The notes below the pieces were generated by a model. It did no database searches. It saw only the letters and a list, made by a program, of their open reading frames with translations, and was not told the origin of the DNA. Source: Cornus controversa (Eukaryota; Streptophyta; Magnoliopsida; Cornales; Cornaceae). Taken from it: DNA of 64,000 nucleotides. A program made the position numbers and the translations under genes. The DNA lies in NCBI GenBank assembly GCA_026545225.1, contig CM048853.1, positions 17,486,755-17,550,754 of the forward strand, in the 5' to 3' direction. Position 1 is the stretch's first letter; every line of letters starts with the position of its first letter. Shown piece after piece: positions 36,372 through 48,221 of the stretch.

Positions 36372-37350
36372 TATATTTAAAATAGTACATGTCAGAAACA
36401 AATTATCAAAATGAACAAAAAATGAAGTGTGTGTAGTTAGTTTAGTAGGCTAGTCATATATATATATACACACACACACACTTCATGAACAATACTTGAG
36501 ATGATAAGCCTGGCACAAGCACTTGCTATGTTCAGGGAATGGAGGTCTCAGCCTTATGGAAAAACTATATATATAGATGAACACCATAAATAAAAAGAAC
36601 AACTAACAGAACTAGTAGTGTTAGTACTACTTAAGCTTATAGAATTCCCCAAAACTACTCTCACCATTGTAATTTCATTAATTTTTGTATGACAAGATCG
36701 AGCGCGATTGCACGAATATATATAAATATGAGAACATTCGAAATTAATAAATTGAAATCCTACCTAGTCCAACACATGAAGTGACTGGAATGAATTTAAT
36801 ATTACTTGTGCATATAAATAAATAGGATTAAGAAACACATGAGCTACTCTGACAGCGAGCATTCGGCCTCAACCATTCATGAAATTAAGGAAGAATGTAA
36901 GAAAGAGAAACATTAAAAGAATGCAAAGAAAAGAAAAAAAAACCCTTAAGGCAGTTTTTGATATTTCTAGGTAGAATTATTATATGGAATATATATATCA
37001 CCAATACATACCATAAACAAAGTTTCATAGGATGATATATATATGGCTGAAAGGAGCTATCAAATATATGCATTTGAATCCGTTGGAGAAGAGAACACAG
37101 AAATCTGCATTTATTAATTTTAAAATCTAATTGAAGAAGGCTAGCTAGTTAATTTGATAGGAGGTGAAAGTTTTCTAAAGGTTTAATCTGAAGCATTAAT
37201 TTGAAGATATACTTATAAATATACTAGTGGATAATTTATTTGCTTGTGGTGAAGTCAAGCTTGGAAGTCCCTTTCAAGCAATGAAAATTTCCAAACGACA
37301 CACTCATTAGAGGTTTCTTATTGACTCATAAGTCATACTCAAAACTTTGA

Positions 37351-37383
<33 letters not shown>

Positions 37384-39320
37384 AGAGCCTAGTTGATTAA
37401 TTAACAGAAGAAGGGAATCCTAGGAAAAAAGATTCAACAGTATAACCAACCAGTAATAGCCGCTACAATTATATTGGCAGCATCACCAGCCGAACATAGC
37501 CTCAATCTACTTCATGCTTGTTTTTATCCTGAAGACTAAAGTATAAAAGGCAAAAACTCAACCAAAAAAATTGCACTCCAGGCCCAGGTTTAGCGTTGTC
37601 ATCCCAAGGAACAGTCCCATGACTCCCATCAGATAGAAATAATATTGAGTGATAGTAAGAGTAGATAACTGATCACAAAATGATGTCTATTATGCACATG
37701 CTATCTCTGTGACCCTAGAAAAATTGTATAATGTGCAGAGAAGTAGGGGAAAATAGATCGCTGAAATGTTGACGGTCATAATGTTATGCTTACACCACTT
37801 GATCCCAAATTTCCTCATCCTACAGAAATAATTTCTTTCATAGAGATTTGATTGGCAAAGGAAATGCATTCAACAATCTGAACACCGATCGTAGCAAAAT
37901 TGTAGAAAGTCAAAGTTTATTTTCTACATTATATATCTAAAGTAGCATTCAAGTGATAAAAGGGTATTCTCACCAATGGACAACTGAAAGCCACATAAGA
38001 GTTTATTCAATGCAGAATAAGAAAATCAAGATCAAACAAATATTTGGATAATATAACCTAGAGATCACAGATGTATCCATGTTCCTAAAGAGTAGCTCCT
38101 GCACAACCTCAAATTGATCCACATGGAAGTAAACCATCAACTTTTAAAGTGACAAGGAAATGACACACTAATTAATTAAAAGAACTAAACATAAATTGGG
38201 ACTGCCATTCGGCTAGGCAATATGGAACTTCTCAATAGCTCCGATCTTTTGTGGGGTCCTATCATGATAGCTAGGCCCAAGCCTCTCATTGGTGATATTC
38301 TTGACACATCCATAAATCTTAAACCAATTCCTAGGCTTATCACTAGCAGCAATGATTTTGACAATGTAAGTTAAAGAAGACAACAAATTTGAAAACACCA
38401 CAATTGATAAATTCAAATGTCTGAAATTTGACACAAACTTGTGCTAAAGACAAGTAACATTCAGTACCTTATAATGCTTCAAATGGAAACAAAATACCAA
38501 AGTTCAAACCTATATTGAGACAAAGTTTGACATCACCTTCCCTCTCCTAAACAAATCAAACAACTGTTCCTGGAAAACTTCTCCATCTTTATTTGTTTTT
38601 GTTTTGTTTTTGTTTTTCTAAGCCAAATATTATTAAATCAAAAGTACAAAAAAATTATGAATCATAACATATATTATATAATATGCATATGTATAATTAC
38701 TTATAATTACTTAGTTAATATAATTAATACCACCTTTTGTTTGTCTAGGTGTTTCCATAATCCCCTTATACCATGGTGTCATACATATTGAATTGTCATT
38801 AAATTGCATATATATTTTGAAGAATAAGGAAAATAAAAGACAGGTTCAAACAAGCAGTTCTAATACTACTATTAAAGATCACATAACATATTGGATTGGT
38901 TGCCTTGGTTGTAGGATAACTTATAGGAAAATGATCGTGTAACAATTTGTGACCCTTCATGAGTGGTCCACCATATATATAGGGAGGTCATGTGGCTTAA
39001 ACTCCAGACCTGTTGTTACTAATCAACTTCTCTAAAAGCTTAAGCTAATGGAGGATGAACTTTAAATCTTTTAATATTAATCTGCTTTCTCAGGGAGGTG
39101 TTGTAGTTTTCCTCAGGACCTTTTCACTATGATAGAAAAAAAATGGAACTCTATACGAGTTTCAATAGTGAAATAGCCACCAGTGTTATAGATTTTCTAG
39201 GTTTCATATGTCCAAAATTGTCCAAGTATTCAAACATAACAGAGCAGCCATACCAATAAATGATATCAAAGTCCACATTAGTGTTGTTATTAAATTGACC
39301 AAATCGAGTACGTAAAAAAA

Positions 39321-39366
<46 letters not shown>

Positions 39367-40073
39367 TTTTCTTCTTAGTTGATATGAACTCTTCAGAAAT
39401 GATTAACATTTGAAGCTTGAAGGTTAAAAAATTAAGATACACAGATGCAAACATGAGAAAAGTAACATGATCCAGTAGTTCACAATTAAAAAGGCATTAA
39501 AACTAACTAAATTATGTTTGAACCACCTACTATTCTACCTAAATTGCTTCACAGAGAAGCATCCTGAAAGAACTTATTATTTGACACAAAATATGCCATT
39601 TGACAGGATACGTAAATTCTCAAGGAAAAAAAAAATAGGACATCTAAATTCTTAAGGAAGTAACATCATCATTCATTGCAAAAAAGGGATATTTGATTCA
39701 ACAACAATAGAAAAATTGCAGAGAAACAAGAAAGACACCAGTGCTACAAAGAGTATAAAAATGGGCTAGTTTGACAGTACCTCAATCCCATATTGACGTA
39801 AGATAAAAATGAAATCCAGATTATCAAGGCAAAGACCACATCGTATTCCACTTAATTAATGTAACAGGAGAAAAAAGCAATAAAAAAGAAAAACTACTCA
39901 GCCAAACCAACTTCTATCATAGAGGCCAAATTAAACTAGGTAATAGAAAAATTCAGTGAAAATTCACCAAACTAAAAGTAAATTCTATCATCAACGCATC
40001 CAATTGAACTTAAGCTAGTTTCTACAAAATCAAAGAAAACCTAACAACTGAAAGTCTCAATTTTAAAACATTA
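36372..40073. other. CACTA-2 interior, mostly unassigned
   Basis: AT-rich with several microsatellites: TA/CA at 36459-36481, GA at 37350-37378 and TA at 39322-39362. There is a T/G-rich tract at about 38590-38625. Apart from the minus-strand frame at 38213-38434, nothing suggests coding sequence. Confidence 0.4.
38213..38434 (-). CDS. Unrecognised 73-codon frame, possible captured exon
   Basis: The minus-strand frame includes YIVKIIAASDKPRNWFKIYG and NERLGPSYHDRTPQKIGAIE. Amino-acid composition is balanced and unlike the AT-driven frames around it, which hints at a host exon. Gene-fragment capture elsewhere in this element makes that plausible. I do not recognise the family. A second minus-strand frame is also open for part of the length (MDVSRISPMRGLGLAIM), so the frame choice is uncertain. 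Confidence 0.3.
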   Translation of the reverse strand: MSNFRHLNLSIVVFSNLLSSLTYIVKIIAASDKPRNWFKIYGCVKNITNERLGPSYHDRTPQKIGAIEKFHIA

Positions 40074-41244
40074 AGGGGACAATTCAAATCTTGCCTATGG
40101 AAGCAGTGGTGGACTTATTAGAGAAGTCCAGACTATAATCTTGTTAGATATTTCTTCACCTTGGTTTCAGCTCTCATGGTTGGCACAATTTTTTGGTAGG
40201 TTGGCACTAAAAGGTCTGTGTCTATTCTCACATGATTCAAGCTCTTATCTTTCAATCCATTTCTAATAGGGATCAAAAGGTCAAGTTCCAATTCCTTATT
40301 TCAATTTTCTTTGGTTCAGGGAGAACACAACTGATCTGACCATGATTATCAAGGCCATGTATGCTGCTGTCCTGTTTGTTGGAATTAACAATTGCTCGAC
40401 AGTGCAGCCAATAGTAGCCATTGAAAGAACAATATTTTATCGAGAAAGAGCTACTGGATGTACTCTGTATTACCATATTCCATGGCACAAGTGAGGGATA
40501 GGTTTACTTAAGTGATATGGATCATTATATGCTTGTTCACTAGTAATATCAAGTTCACATGACATAACATATGGCTACAACATTTTTTTCAGTCTTATTA
40601 ACGGAGTTTTTGGTTATTTGACATGTAGATTTTCACTGAAATACCATATGTGTTTATTCAGACCACGTATTATACTCTTATAGTGTATGCCATGGTGAGC
40701 TTTGAATAGGCAGCACATAAATTCTTGTGGTTCATCTTTGTCAACTTCTTCTCCTTTCTTTACTTCACATACTATGGAATGATGATTGTTTCCATCACAC
40801 CAAACCACCAAATAGCAGCTATCTTTGCATCCGCTTTCTATGCACTCTTCAATCTTTTCTCTAGTTTCTTTATCCCTAAACCGGTAAGTCTATTTCATTT
40901 TCAGGCAGTTAAAGCTTTCAAAAAACTTGACCTTTAACAACATACTGATTTTTATTCTTTTTGGAAAATTCAGATTTGCCAAGTGGTGGATATGGTATTA
41001 CTGAATTTGCCCAGTGTCTTGGATTGTTTATGGATTGATTGTGTCACAGTATGGAGATGTAGAGGATACCCTTAAAGTTCCAGGGATGTTGTCTGACCCA
41101 ACCATTAAATGGTATGTGGAAGACCATTTCGGATATGACTCAGATTTCATGGGGTCAGTTGCTGGAGTTTTGGTTCGTTTCACAATCTTCTTTACATTTG
41201 TGTATACCTACTGCATTAAAACTCTGAACTTCTAGATGAGGTAG
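40074..41244 (+). pseudogene. ABCG36-like: Captured 3' end of a PDR-type ABCG transporter gene (ABCG29/35/36-like), four exons
   Basis: Full-size ABCG (PDR) proteins are plasma-membrane exporters of hormones, defence compounds and lipids. Four exons of the second transmembrane domain are in order. About 40074-40213 encodes GQFKSCLWKQWWTY and SPDYNLVRYFFTL. 40320-40490 encodes [28 protein letters not shown] and FYRERA. 40629-40883 encodes FTEIPYVFIQTTYYTLIVY and [17 protein letters not shown], then FFIPKP. 40974-41244 encodes [27 protein letters not shown] and YCIKTLNF. The introns (40214-40319, 40491-40628, 40884-40973) keep GT and AG ends. Several tryptophan codons have become stops, one base is lost near 40456 and the penultimate CAG is TAG. 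It is therefore a non-functional fragment. The ATP-binding domains are absent. Retained introns mean capture of genomic DNA. Confidence 0.93.
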
Positions 41245-42700
41245 AAGAAATCTTATATTCAAGTTGACACTTGTAAATATATATTTGAACCAATCGAAGA
41301 TTTAGGAATGGTGACAAATTGTATATATGAGCTAGTATTTAAGATTAAAAATATAATTTTGGATTTAACAAGGTGGATATTCACCACCAAGCAGACCATG
41401 GAGATGTATTCACGAGTTTTGAGGTTGTAAATGTAAGTTCCATTGGTCCATATCAATACAAAGGAAGAGAGAACTTTGCTTTTTACAACACCTAAAAATG
41501 CAATGATTTAGTTTTTATTTGTGATTTAACATTTCCTTTCCGTTTTTGTTTTTCCATAGTGACTATTGATAAAAATGCTGATTAAAAGTCTTTGATAAAT
41601 TATGAAAATTTTTACTTGCATGTGTATGACAATACAAGTTCATGAGAAGAAACTCAGCTATTTGAATCCTACGAATTAACAGGATTGAACTATAGCTTTT
41701 TGAAAGCCAGATATCCAACATAGACAATTATTGATGTATTTACCAACTAACATATTCAAAGAGAGGTGGGGGTGGTTTGGAAGAAATATCCAAGTAATTG
41801 GGACCTTTGATTTTTCAGGTGAGAATCAGTGAAGACAGCTTTCTACAGAGTCCAGCTTATGAAATCCTTTAGAGAACAGAGGTAGTAAGGATGTTTCAAA
41901 TGCGACCACAAAGAAAATATCTACTAAAACATAAAACATAAAAAAACTGCACCAAAGCAAAACATAAAAAATTAAAGACGCCTTAGTGGACAAGGATGCA
42001 ATAAACTGCACCAAAGCAAAAAATTAACTGTCAGAAGTGAGTTTGGGGGAAAACAATATAAACTAGAAACTGGTTTTGGAGATTGGAAAGTGGTACAAAA
42101 TAAATTTTAGAAATAACTAAAATTGTGATAGCAGTGGTATGTACTAGGTTATACAAAATAAACCAAGCACATTGTGAAGGAAAAAAAGAATAAATATAGC
42201 ACAACATGACAACAATAGTATTAGAGATCCGAAGGAGGTGCAAAACTATACGTATCTAAAACTGGGATAGCAATGGAGTGTACTAGGTTATATAGCATAA
42301 ACCAAGCACAACCAATTAGATAAAGAGTTACTTATACAGTAGGTAGGTCCTGCCAGCCCTCTATACTCATAATAATGGAATTGGAACTTCAAATTTCAAA
42401 ACAGTGGCAAGCAGGCAAGGACCAAGGTTTCTATCAATGGGGAGTGAATATTCCAAGAACTCTATCCACTACCAGCCTTTCTAAATTTAAGTTGACAATT
42501 ATATTATGAAACCACTTTAGTTCCAACAAACTTATGACCATAAGATGTCAATTATCAATTCCTACCATCCAGATCATGGGATGATTAAAAGTGCGTAGAT
42601 GATGAAATTGGTGACCAATAACAACTACCAAATTTGATGAAAAGCTAAAACTTGACAATTAAGAAGTACATCAAACCAAACCTAGTATAAGCAATGGCCT
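41245..42700. other. Sequence after the ABCG fragment, possibly captured 3' flank
   Basis: No gene. The first few hundred bases may be the transporter gene's own 3' untranslated region, but the capture boundary is not visible. A repeated phrase (GTACTAGGTTATA, then AAACCAAGCACA) occurs at about 42140 and 42280. Confidence 0.4.
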
Positions 42701-43800
42701 AATAACTTGACAGCAACACGTACAAATAGGGTTTTAGGATGTCAAATTTGGTGAACCAGCAAGCTTACATGAATTCACTCTTATGCACTTAACAGATTTA
42801 CATATGTATGCTCATAACCTTTCAAGCTAAGATGATTAGTCACATATAATTAAAACTACTTAAGAACATGACAACAACATTATAGACTTGATAGACACTC
42901 TTCACTTAAATATTTTAGGGGTTTCAAGGTATTGAAATGGATAACAGCTTCTAATCAAACATCAACTCAGCAAAAAATAGTGTTATTATGATAAAGTACA
43001 TAAGTTGGGACTTAATTAGTTACATAAACCTTTTTTAAAATAGATTTGACAGTAAAGTGCATTTTGACAGCAAAATTTGTGCTAAGGTGAGGTTCTAGGA
43101 TATGAAATTGTATAGCAGCCCCTATTCAAGTTTCAACTCCATGAAAACAGATCCAATATGCTAAAAAACACATGCTTATGTGGCATGGAATATCAACACA
43201 AGACTCAGTTTAAAAGCTTAATCAGATAGTAGATGGGTTTTTGACAGTGAAAAGTGCATTAGAATTTATCATTGGGTATAAAAAATGAATTTCATGCATA
43301 ATCTTGGAAAATTATAGTTAAACATGACTTAACAAGTATACTGAGAGGTGTTCAAGCACTTAGGTCATATTTAGATCAAAATATAAACAATAAGAACATG
43401 ACAATAGCTATTTAGACTTGACAGTTACTGTTCACTCAACTTTTGGGGATTTTAGGATATGAAAATGTGGAGCAACCTCAAGTTAATCTTTAAAAGAGGA
43501 AAATCAGAATTAATATAATAAATTACACATGCTTAGTGCTTAAACTGCTACCCATACATTTTTCAAAACAAATTTTGCCCCAAAGTTCATTTTGACAGCA
43601 AAATAAGATCATAAAAGAGGTTCAGAAGGGTCTTCATTAAAATGGGTGCTAAATGCTTGCTATAATAGTGAATATGTAAGAGTGAGGCCTAGAGACATGT
43701 GTTAAACTTGACTGTAGACTAAAAAGGTCGAGTATACCCTAACCCCAGCAAGCTAGAAGTCTTAAAACTATATAGCAGCTATACATATTTGGAGCTCAAA
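42700..43800 (+). repeat. Diverged tandem repeats of about 170-190 bp in CACTA-2
   Basis: The phrase TTTTAGGATATGAAAATGTG followed by AGCARCC, and the phrase TTGACAGCAAA, recur in order at about 42729, 42918, 43088, 43446 and 43756. Spacings are 189, 170, 358 and 310, consistent with multiples of a unit near 175 bp. Copies are strongly diverged. No open frame spans them. Confidence 0.5.
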
Positions 43801-46389
43801 GACATTCAGATTTCTAAGCTACTATCAATATTGAAGAAATTACTTCTAATTGAACTTAAGAACATGAAACATGACTATTCAAACCATTTTCAAAGATTGA
43901 AGTTTTAGAAGCTATACTCACAAAGTTGTCGTAGATTATGATAGTGGCTCAAATACTCTGAGAATGCATCCTTAGGGACTGTACAATCACCTCCAACAAT
44001 GCCTCTATGAGAATCTCCTTTTGACATTGAAATATTGCAACCATTAACAAAGTTGTCCATGTATTTTCATTTTACTAAGACAGGTTTGACAATAATTTAT
44101 GTGCATGATGTTTATGATGATACATTTGTCAAATTGAATACAGTGATGGGTCAACATATCTCAATTGGAACCCAACACTATTAGAACAAGATGTTAAATG
44201 CATAGACAAGTCAAAAGCACACCCCATCAAAATTTCATATTAAAAGGAAATTATTCCATTACCAGCACTTCATTTTTAACTTCTTTACATTTCCACAATG
44301 TTCCATGAAACAATTTCACTTCTAGTGTGACTACACATAAATCAAAAAGTTTAAGTCATAATTTTTCGAATCTCAGCAGTAGTTTTGACTTTTTAGCAGC
44401 TTAGTTATCAAGAATTTAAAAGGCATATATACCAAAACCTATAAATACACAGTGAACAAACAAAATCACAATTTCTTTTACACTATTTTTGGCACATAAA
44501 AACACCACAGAAGTAAGATTTCTACAGTATACACACTGAATAGGCACCACCTTTATCAAACCAAAAGAAAAATAGAAACAAATGAACTTGGGGTGAAAAG
44601 AAACTATTAGTCGGGCATATTTAAAAGAACAAATACCTGCATCCGAGTGCGAACATTCTCGGACTACTAAAAATTTTCAAAATGTAAGCCCATGGAGTTG
44701 CATATGCTTACCTTTTTCAAATTGCATACAATTTTGAACAGGCCTTCACTTTTTGCTCATTAATGTTATTTTCTTTTTCTTTATGTAATTTTTATTATCT
44801 TTCAGGTTTCAAGTTGTTATGGGATGATGCTACAAGACTTCCAAAATACAAGTACTTCATCAAAACAAGCTATAATACCTATCAAACTATAAAAAAAGGG
44901 AAAAAATGATATCATCAAAATTTGGTGAAACCATATAGTCATGACAAACATTTTCAAAGTAACATTTCAATCTAATAAAAGATCAAATAGATTAATAACA
45001 TTGATTAATAAAACACTTAGAATTATATAATAAAATCAGATTTCTCATAAAATGATAATGGTAGAAAATGCTACAACCTAGAATTCTCAAAAGACAAATT
45101 GAAATTGAAAATAATTTATAATACATATGATTGGAAAGAGTGGAATTAGGTGATCAGTAGTATAACCAAATACTTAGAACACTGTTTTATGGGTAGAGTG
45201 TGAGCATTGGGTTATGAGTTGAGAGATGTGAGCATTGATTGGTCTAGAGAAAACAGAAGTGTTATTTGTGACATACTTGTCTTGATTAAGAAATTTAAGG
45301 GGTTAGGTCTTCATTTTATAATATTAATTGGCCCTGGGCCCTAGCTTATATAAGACACACAAGAATACCATATTACATAGTTGTATAATAGAATTGATAG
45401 AAGCAGGGGTCAGGTCAGGATTTTTATACTTTATCATAGGGACTAGCTCATTTACATGATTTGAATTAATTCAACACTTTTGGATGGTAAAATTACAAAT
45501 TTTTAGAATACATATTAATTAAACAATAATGACCAAGAGCCTCTTGATCCAACCCACCAAATCAGCAACTATGGGAGGGGATAAATTAAAATAAGAAAAT
45601 AAAATTTGCAACTTAGATGCCAATATTTGACATTAAAGGAGTAGCAAACCATCCAAGAATTTGATTTATTTCTTTCTTTATTTTTTATTTTTGTAGTCCT
45701 AATCAAATTTCAGGATCTAAAGCATTACAAATTTCAAAAGGAACACATGAAAAATATCAAGAAAATGATTAGCAAGAACCAATTTGAAAATGAGAATAGG
45801 CATGTAAGGGAAGTAAGCATGAGTAGTCCTAAAATCATTTGAAATATATAACTACTAAATTTTTGGAAGAATTCTGAAGTTATTTTCTTTCTAAGTATCT
45901 AATATGATATGATTCATCTTTATTTGTTTGATGAGTATGTAAAATTGTAAAAACCTTAAGAACATAAAAATGCAATTAATTGGTTAGAAAAAATTATTAA
46001 TCTCTGAGAGAAAAAAAAAAGGTTACAATAAGAGAATCCTTGAGGTACTACTGATAATCAATAACATTAATATAATTGATTTCTAATTTTCTTTTTATAT
46101 ATATAAAAAAAATGATTGTTGTACCCTGACATCTACTTTACCCAGCAAAATTTTGGATAAAGTAGCTCAAAATTAAGGATTGTAACATATCCTCTGATAT
46201 ACACTTACACCACAAGATTACTATTCAATAAAATTTTAAATTTGAGAAGTATACATACAAGTGCACTCTACAAATCCATATAGCCACCCCTACAGTCGCA
46301 AACAGAGTATAAACCTACACATACAAGGGTACAACCATCAACTCCAAAAGTTCCCCAACAAACATCTTAGAATAAAAAATAGCTAATGC

Positions 46390-46464
<75 letters not shown>

Positions 46465-46548
46465 CACATATGTATATATCTATAAGGAGAGTAAGAGGTA
46501 ACAGAGATCTAGGCAGTGAGAGTTACCAACCTCAGTTCAACTAGAAAG
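43801..46548. other. CACTA-2 right interior, no gene seen
   Basis: AT-rich, without convincing coding sequence. Contains a TA/CA microsatellite (46392-46462) shortly before the shared right-end backbone with its GGTTAGGG boxes (46549-46800). Confidence 0.45.
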
Positions 46549-46894
46549 GGTTAGGGTATTAGATGAGAATGTATGCATGAGTGATGCAAAGGAGAACAAC
46601 AAGTATCTTTGATTCGATTGCAATCTGGAAAAATACAACTCCAACTAGAGAGGTTAGGGCTTCAGTTGTTGTTTGATCACGCTGATGAATGTTAGGCGAG
46701 GGTTAGGACTTTGATACCAAACGAGGGTTAGGGCTTTGTTTAATGTCCTTCGATTCGAGGAAGGGATAGAGAGAAAGAGAGGGTTAGGGTATTAGACGAG
46801 AATGTTGTGTTTGTGTATCATCGCGGGAAGTTTAATTCTCTTAAAAAAAAAAATACCGCGCAAAATCTAATTCTAAATAACAAAGAAGTAGACC

Positions 46895-47130
46895 ATCCAT
46901 CATGGGCAATGTCCATGATAAAAATAAATGTTTCTAACACGGGCTCTGCCCTTGATGGAAAGTCTCTTTCTACCATGGGCCCAAGTAGCCCGTGGTGAAA
47001 AGTATTTTTTACAATAGGCTATGCGAGCCCGTTGTAGAAAGTAACTTTCTACCACGGGCTGCACGAGCCCGTCGTAGAAAGTGACTTTCCACCACGGGCT
47101 ATGCGGGCCCGCCGTAAAAAATCTGTCGTT
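46895..47130. repeat. CACTA-2 right subterminal repeats
   Basis: About six units such as TTTCTACCACGGGCTGCACG and GCCCGTCGTAGAAAGTGAC with asymmetric cores, ending GGGCCCGCCGTAAAAAATC. The same right-end type as in CACTA-1. Confidence 0.82.
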
Positions 47131-47140
47131 AAAGGCTAAA

Positions 47141-47152
47141 TTTCTTGTAGTG
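47141..47152 (-). repeat. CACTA-2 right terminal inverted repeat
   Basis: TTTCTTGTAGTG, exact complement of the left end, followed by the target duplication AAA (47153-47155). Confidence 0.95.
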
Positions 47153-47319
47153 AAATCATCTTCTCTCCCTTTTCTCTAGCGTCAACTGTTCTTTTCTTGT
47201 CTGTGCATAAAAACTCTTTGTGCATAGGAACTACTGAACCCTAATATTATTCCCTTTATTTATTTATTTATTTTTCTTTTCTAGAAACACCAAAATAATT
47301 CCTAAATAATTAAAATAAA
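47153..47319. other. Spacer to the right of CACTA-2
   Basis: Pyrimidine-rich start (TCTTCTCTCCCTTTTCTC), then a short (TTTA)n run. No gene. Probably the other half of the repeat remnant seen at 26125-26804. Confidence 0.35.
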
Positions 47320-48053
47320 AATTATAATAATTTATATAATAGATTATTTAAATAATAATAAACAATGTTGCAAAAATAATAATTAATTTTCAAAACATGT
47401 AACTAATAGTAAACTTTGAAGTATAAATAATAACTTAATTATTCAACAAATATCTAATTAATAATAAAGTATGTAGGATTAATAATAATTTAATTAACAA
47501 AGTATGTAACTAATAATAAACTATGTAATATAAATAATAATTTATTCAATAAATATATCCCAAACAATTTAGCATAGGTAATAATATATTTAACGGACCA
47601 TATAAACTAATAAAGAACCAAAAACCAAAAATAATAAATTATTTAACAAACTATCTAACTAAAAATGAACTATGTAGCTTAAATAATAATTTATTTAACA
47701 AACTATATAATTAATAATAAACTATGTAGCATAAATAATAATATATTCTGAATTAAAAACTATTTAACAAAAATAATAAACTAAACAAAAGCCGAACCGA
47801 AAACTCCGAATCCGTAACCTCAAACCTAAAACCTGAATCCCCAAACCCAAAATAAACTATGTATTTAAAAGACTACGTAACTAATAATAAATCGTGAATC
47901 CTAAACCCTAAACTCTAAACCCAAAACCCTATGAAGCATAAATAATAATATATTATAAAATACAAATTATGTAGCATGAATAATAATTTATTATCAATTA
48001 AAAGATGTTTAACATAAATAAACACTAAACCCTAAACTCTAAACTCTAAACCT
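47320..48053 (-). repeat. Satellite B, inverted arm
   Basis: Reverse complement of the large array that follows: AT-rich words such as AACTATGTAGCATAAATAAT, then C-rich words such as AATCCCCAAACCC and AAACCCTAAACTCTAAACCC. The order of blocks mirrors the forward array (for example 52520-52700). Confidence 0.85.
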
Positions 48054-48221
48054 TTGGGTTTGGAGTTTGGGGATTCGGAAGTAGGGGTTTAGAATTTATG
48101 CTTTATAAAGTTATATAGTCTATTTATTACATTGTTTGGGGTTCTGGAATTTGGATTTTCGTGTTTCGGGTTCTAGATTTGAGCTTTAGAACTTGAAATT
48201 TTTGGTTTGGTTATAGTTTTG

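Larger units (their letters stand above)
26805..47152. mobile_element. CACTA-2: CACTA transposon carrying an ABCG gene fragment and a nested LTR element
   Basis: The left end is CACTACAAGAAAAAAGAC and the right end is TTTCTTGTAGTG, perfect 12-bp inverted termini. They are flanked by the 3-bp duplication AAA (26802-26804 and 47153-47155), as CACTA transposition makes. Length is 20.35 kb, about 11.56 kb without the nested LTR element, close to the size of CACTA-1. Ends, subterminal repeats and the first 400 bp of the interior match CACTA-1, but the middle differs: here it holds the 3' part of an ABCG transporter gene. No TNP2-like transposase or TNPA-like gene is recognisable, so movement would need proteins supplied elsewhere. 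Confidence 0.92.

Noticed and set aside
13363-47152. A transposase gene (TNP2-like) in either CACTA element
   Set aside because: I looked for long frames or exon-like pieces with transposase motifs on both strands and saw none; only host, LINE and LTR-element pieces are recognisable.
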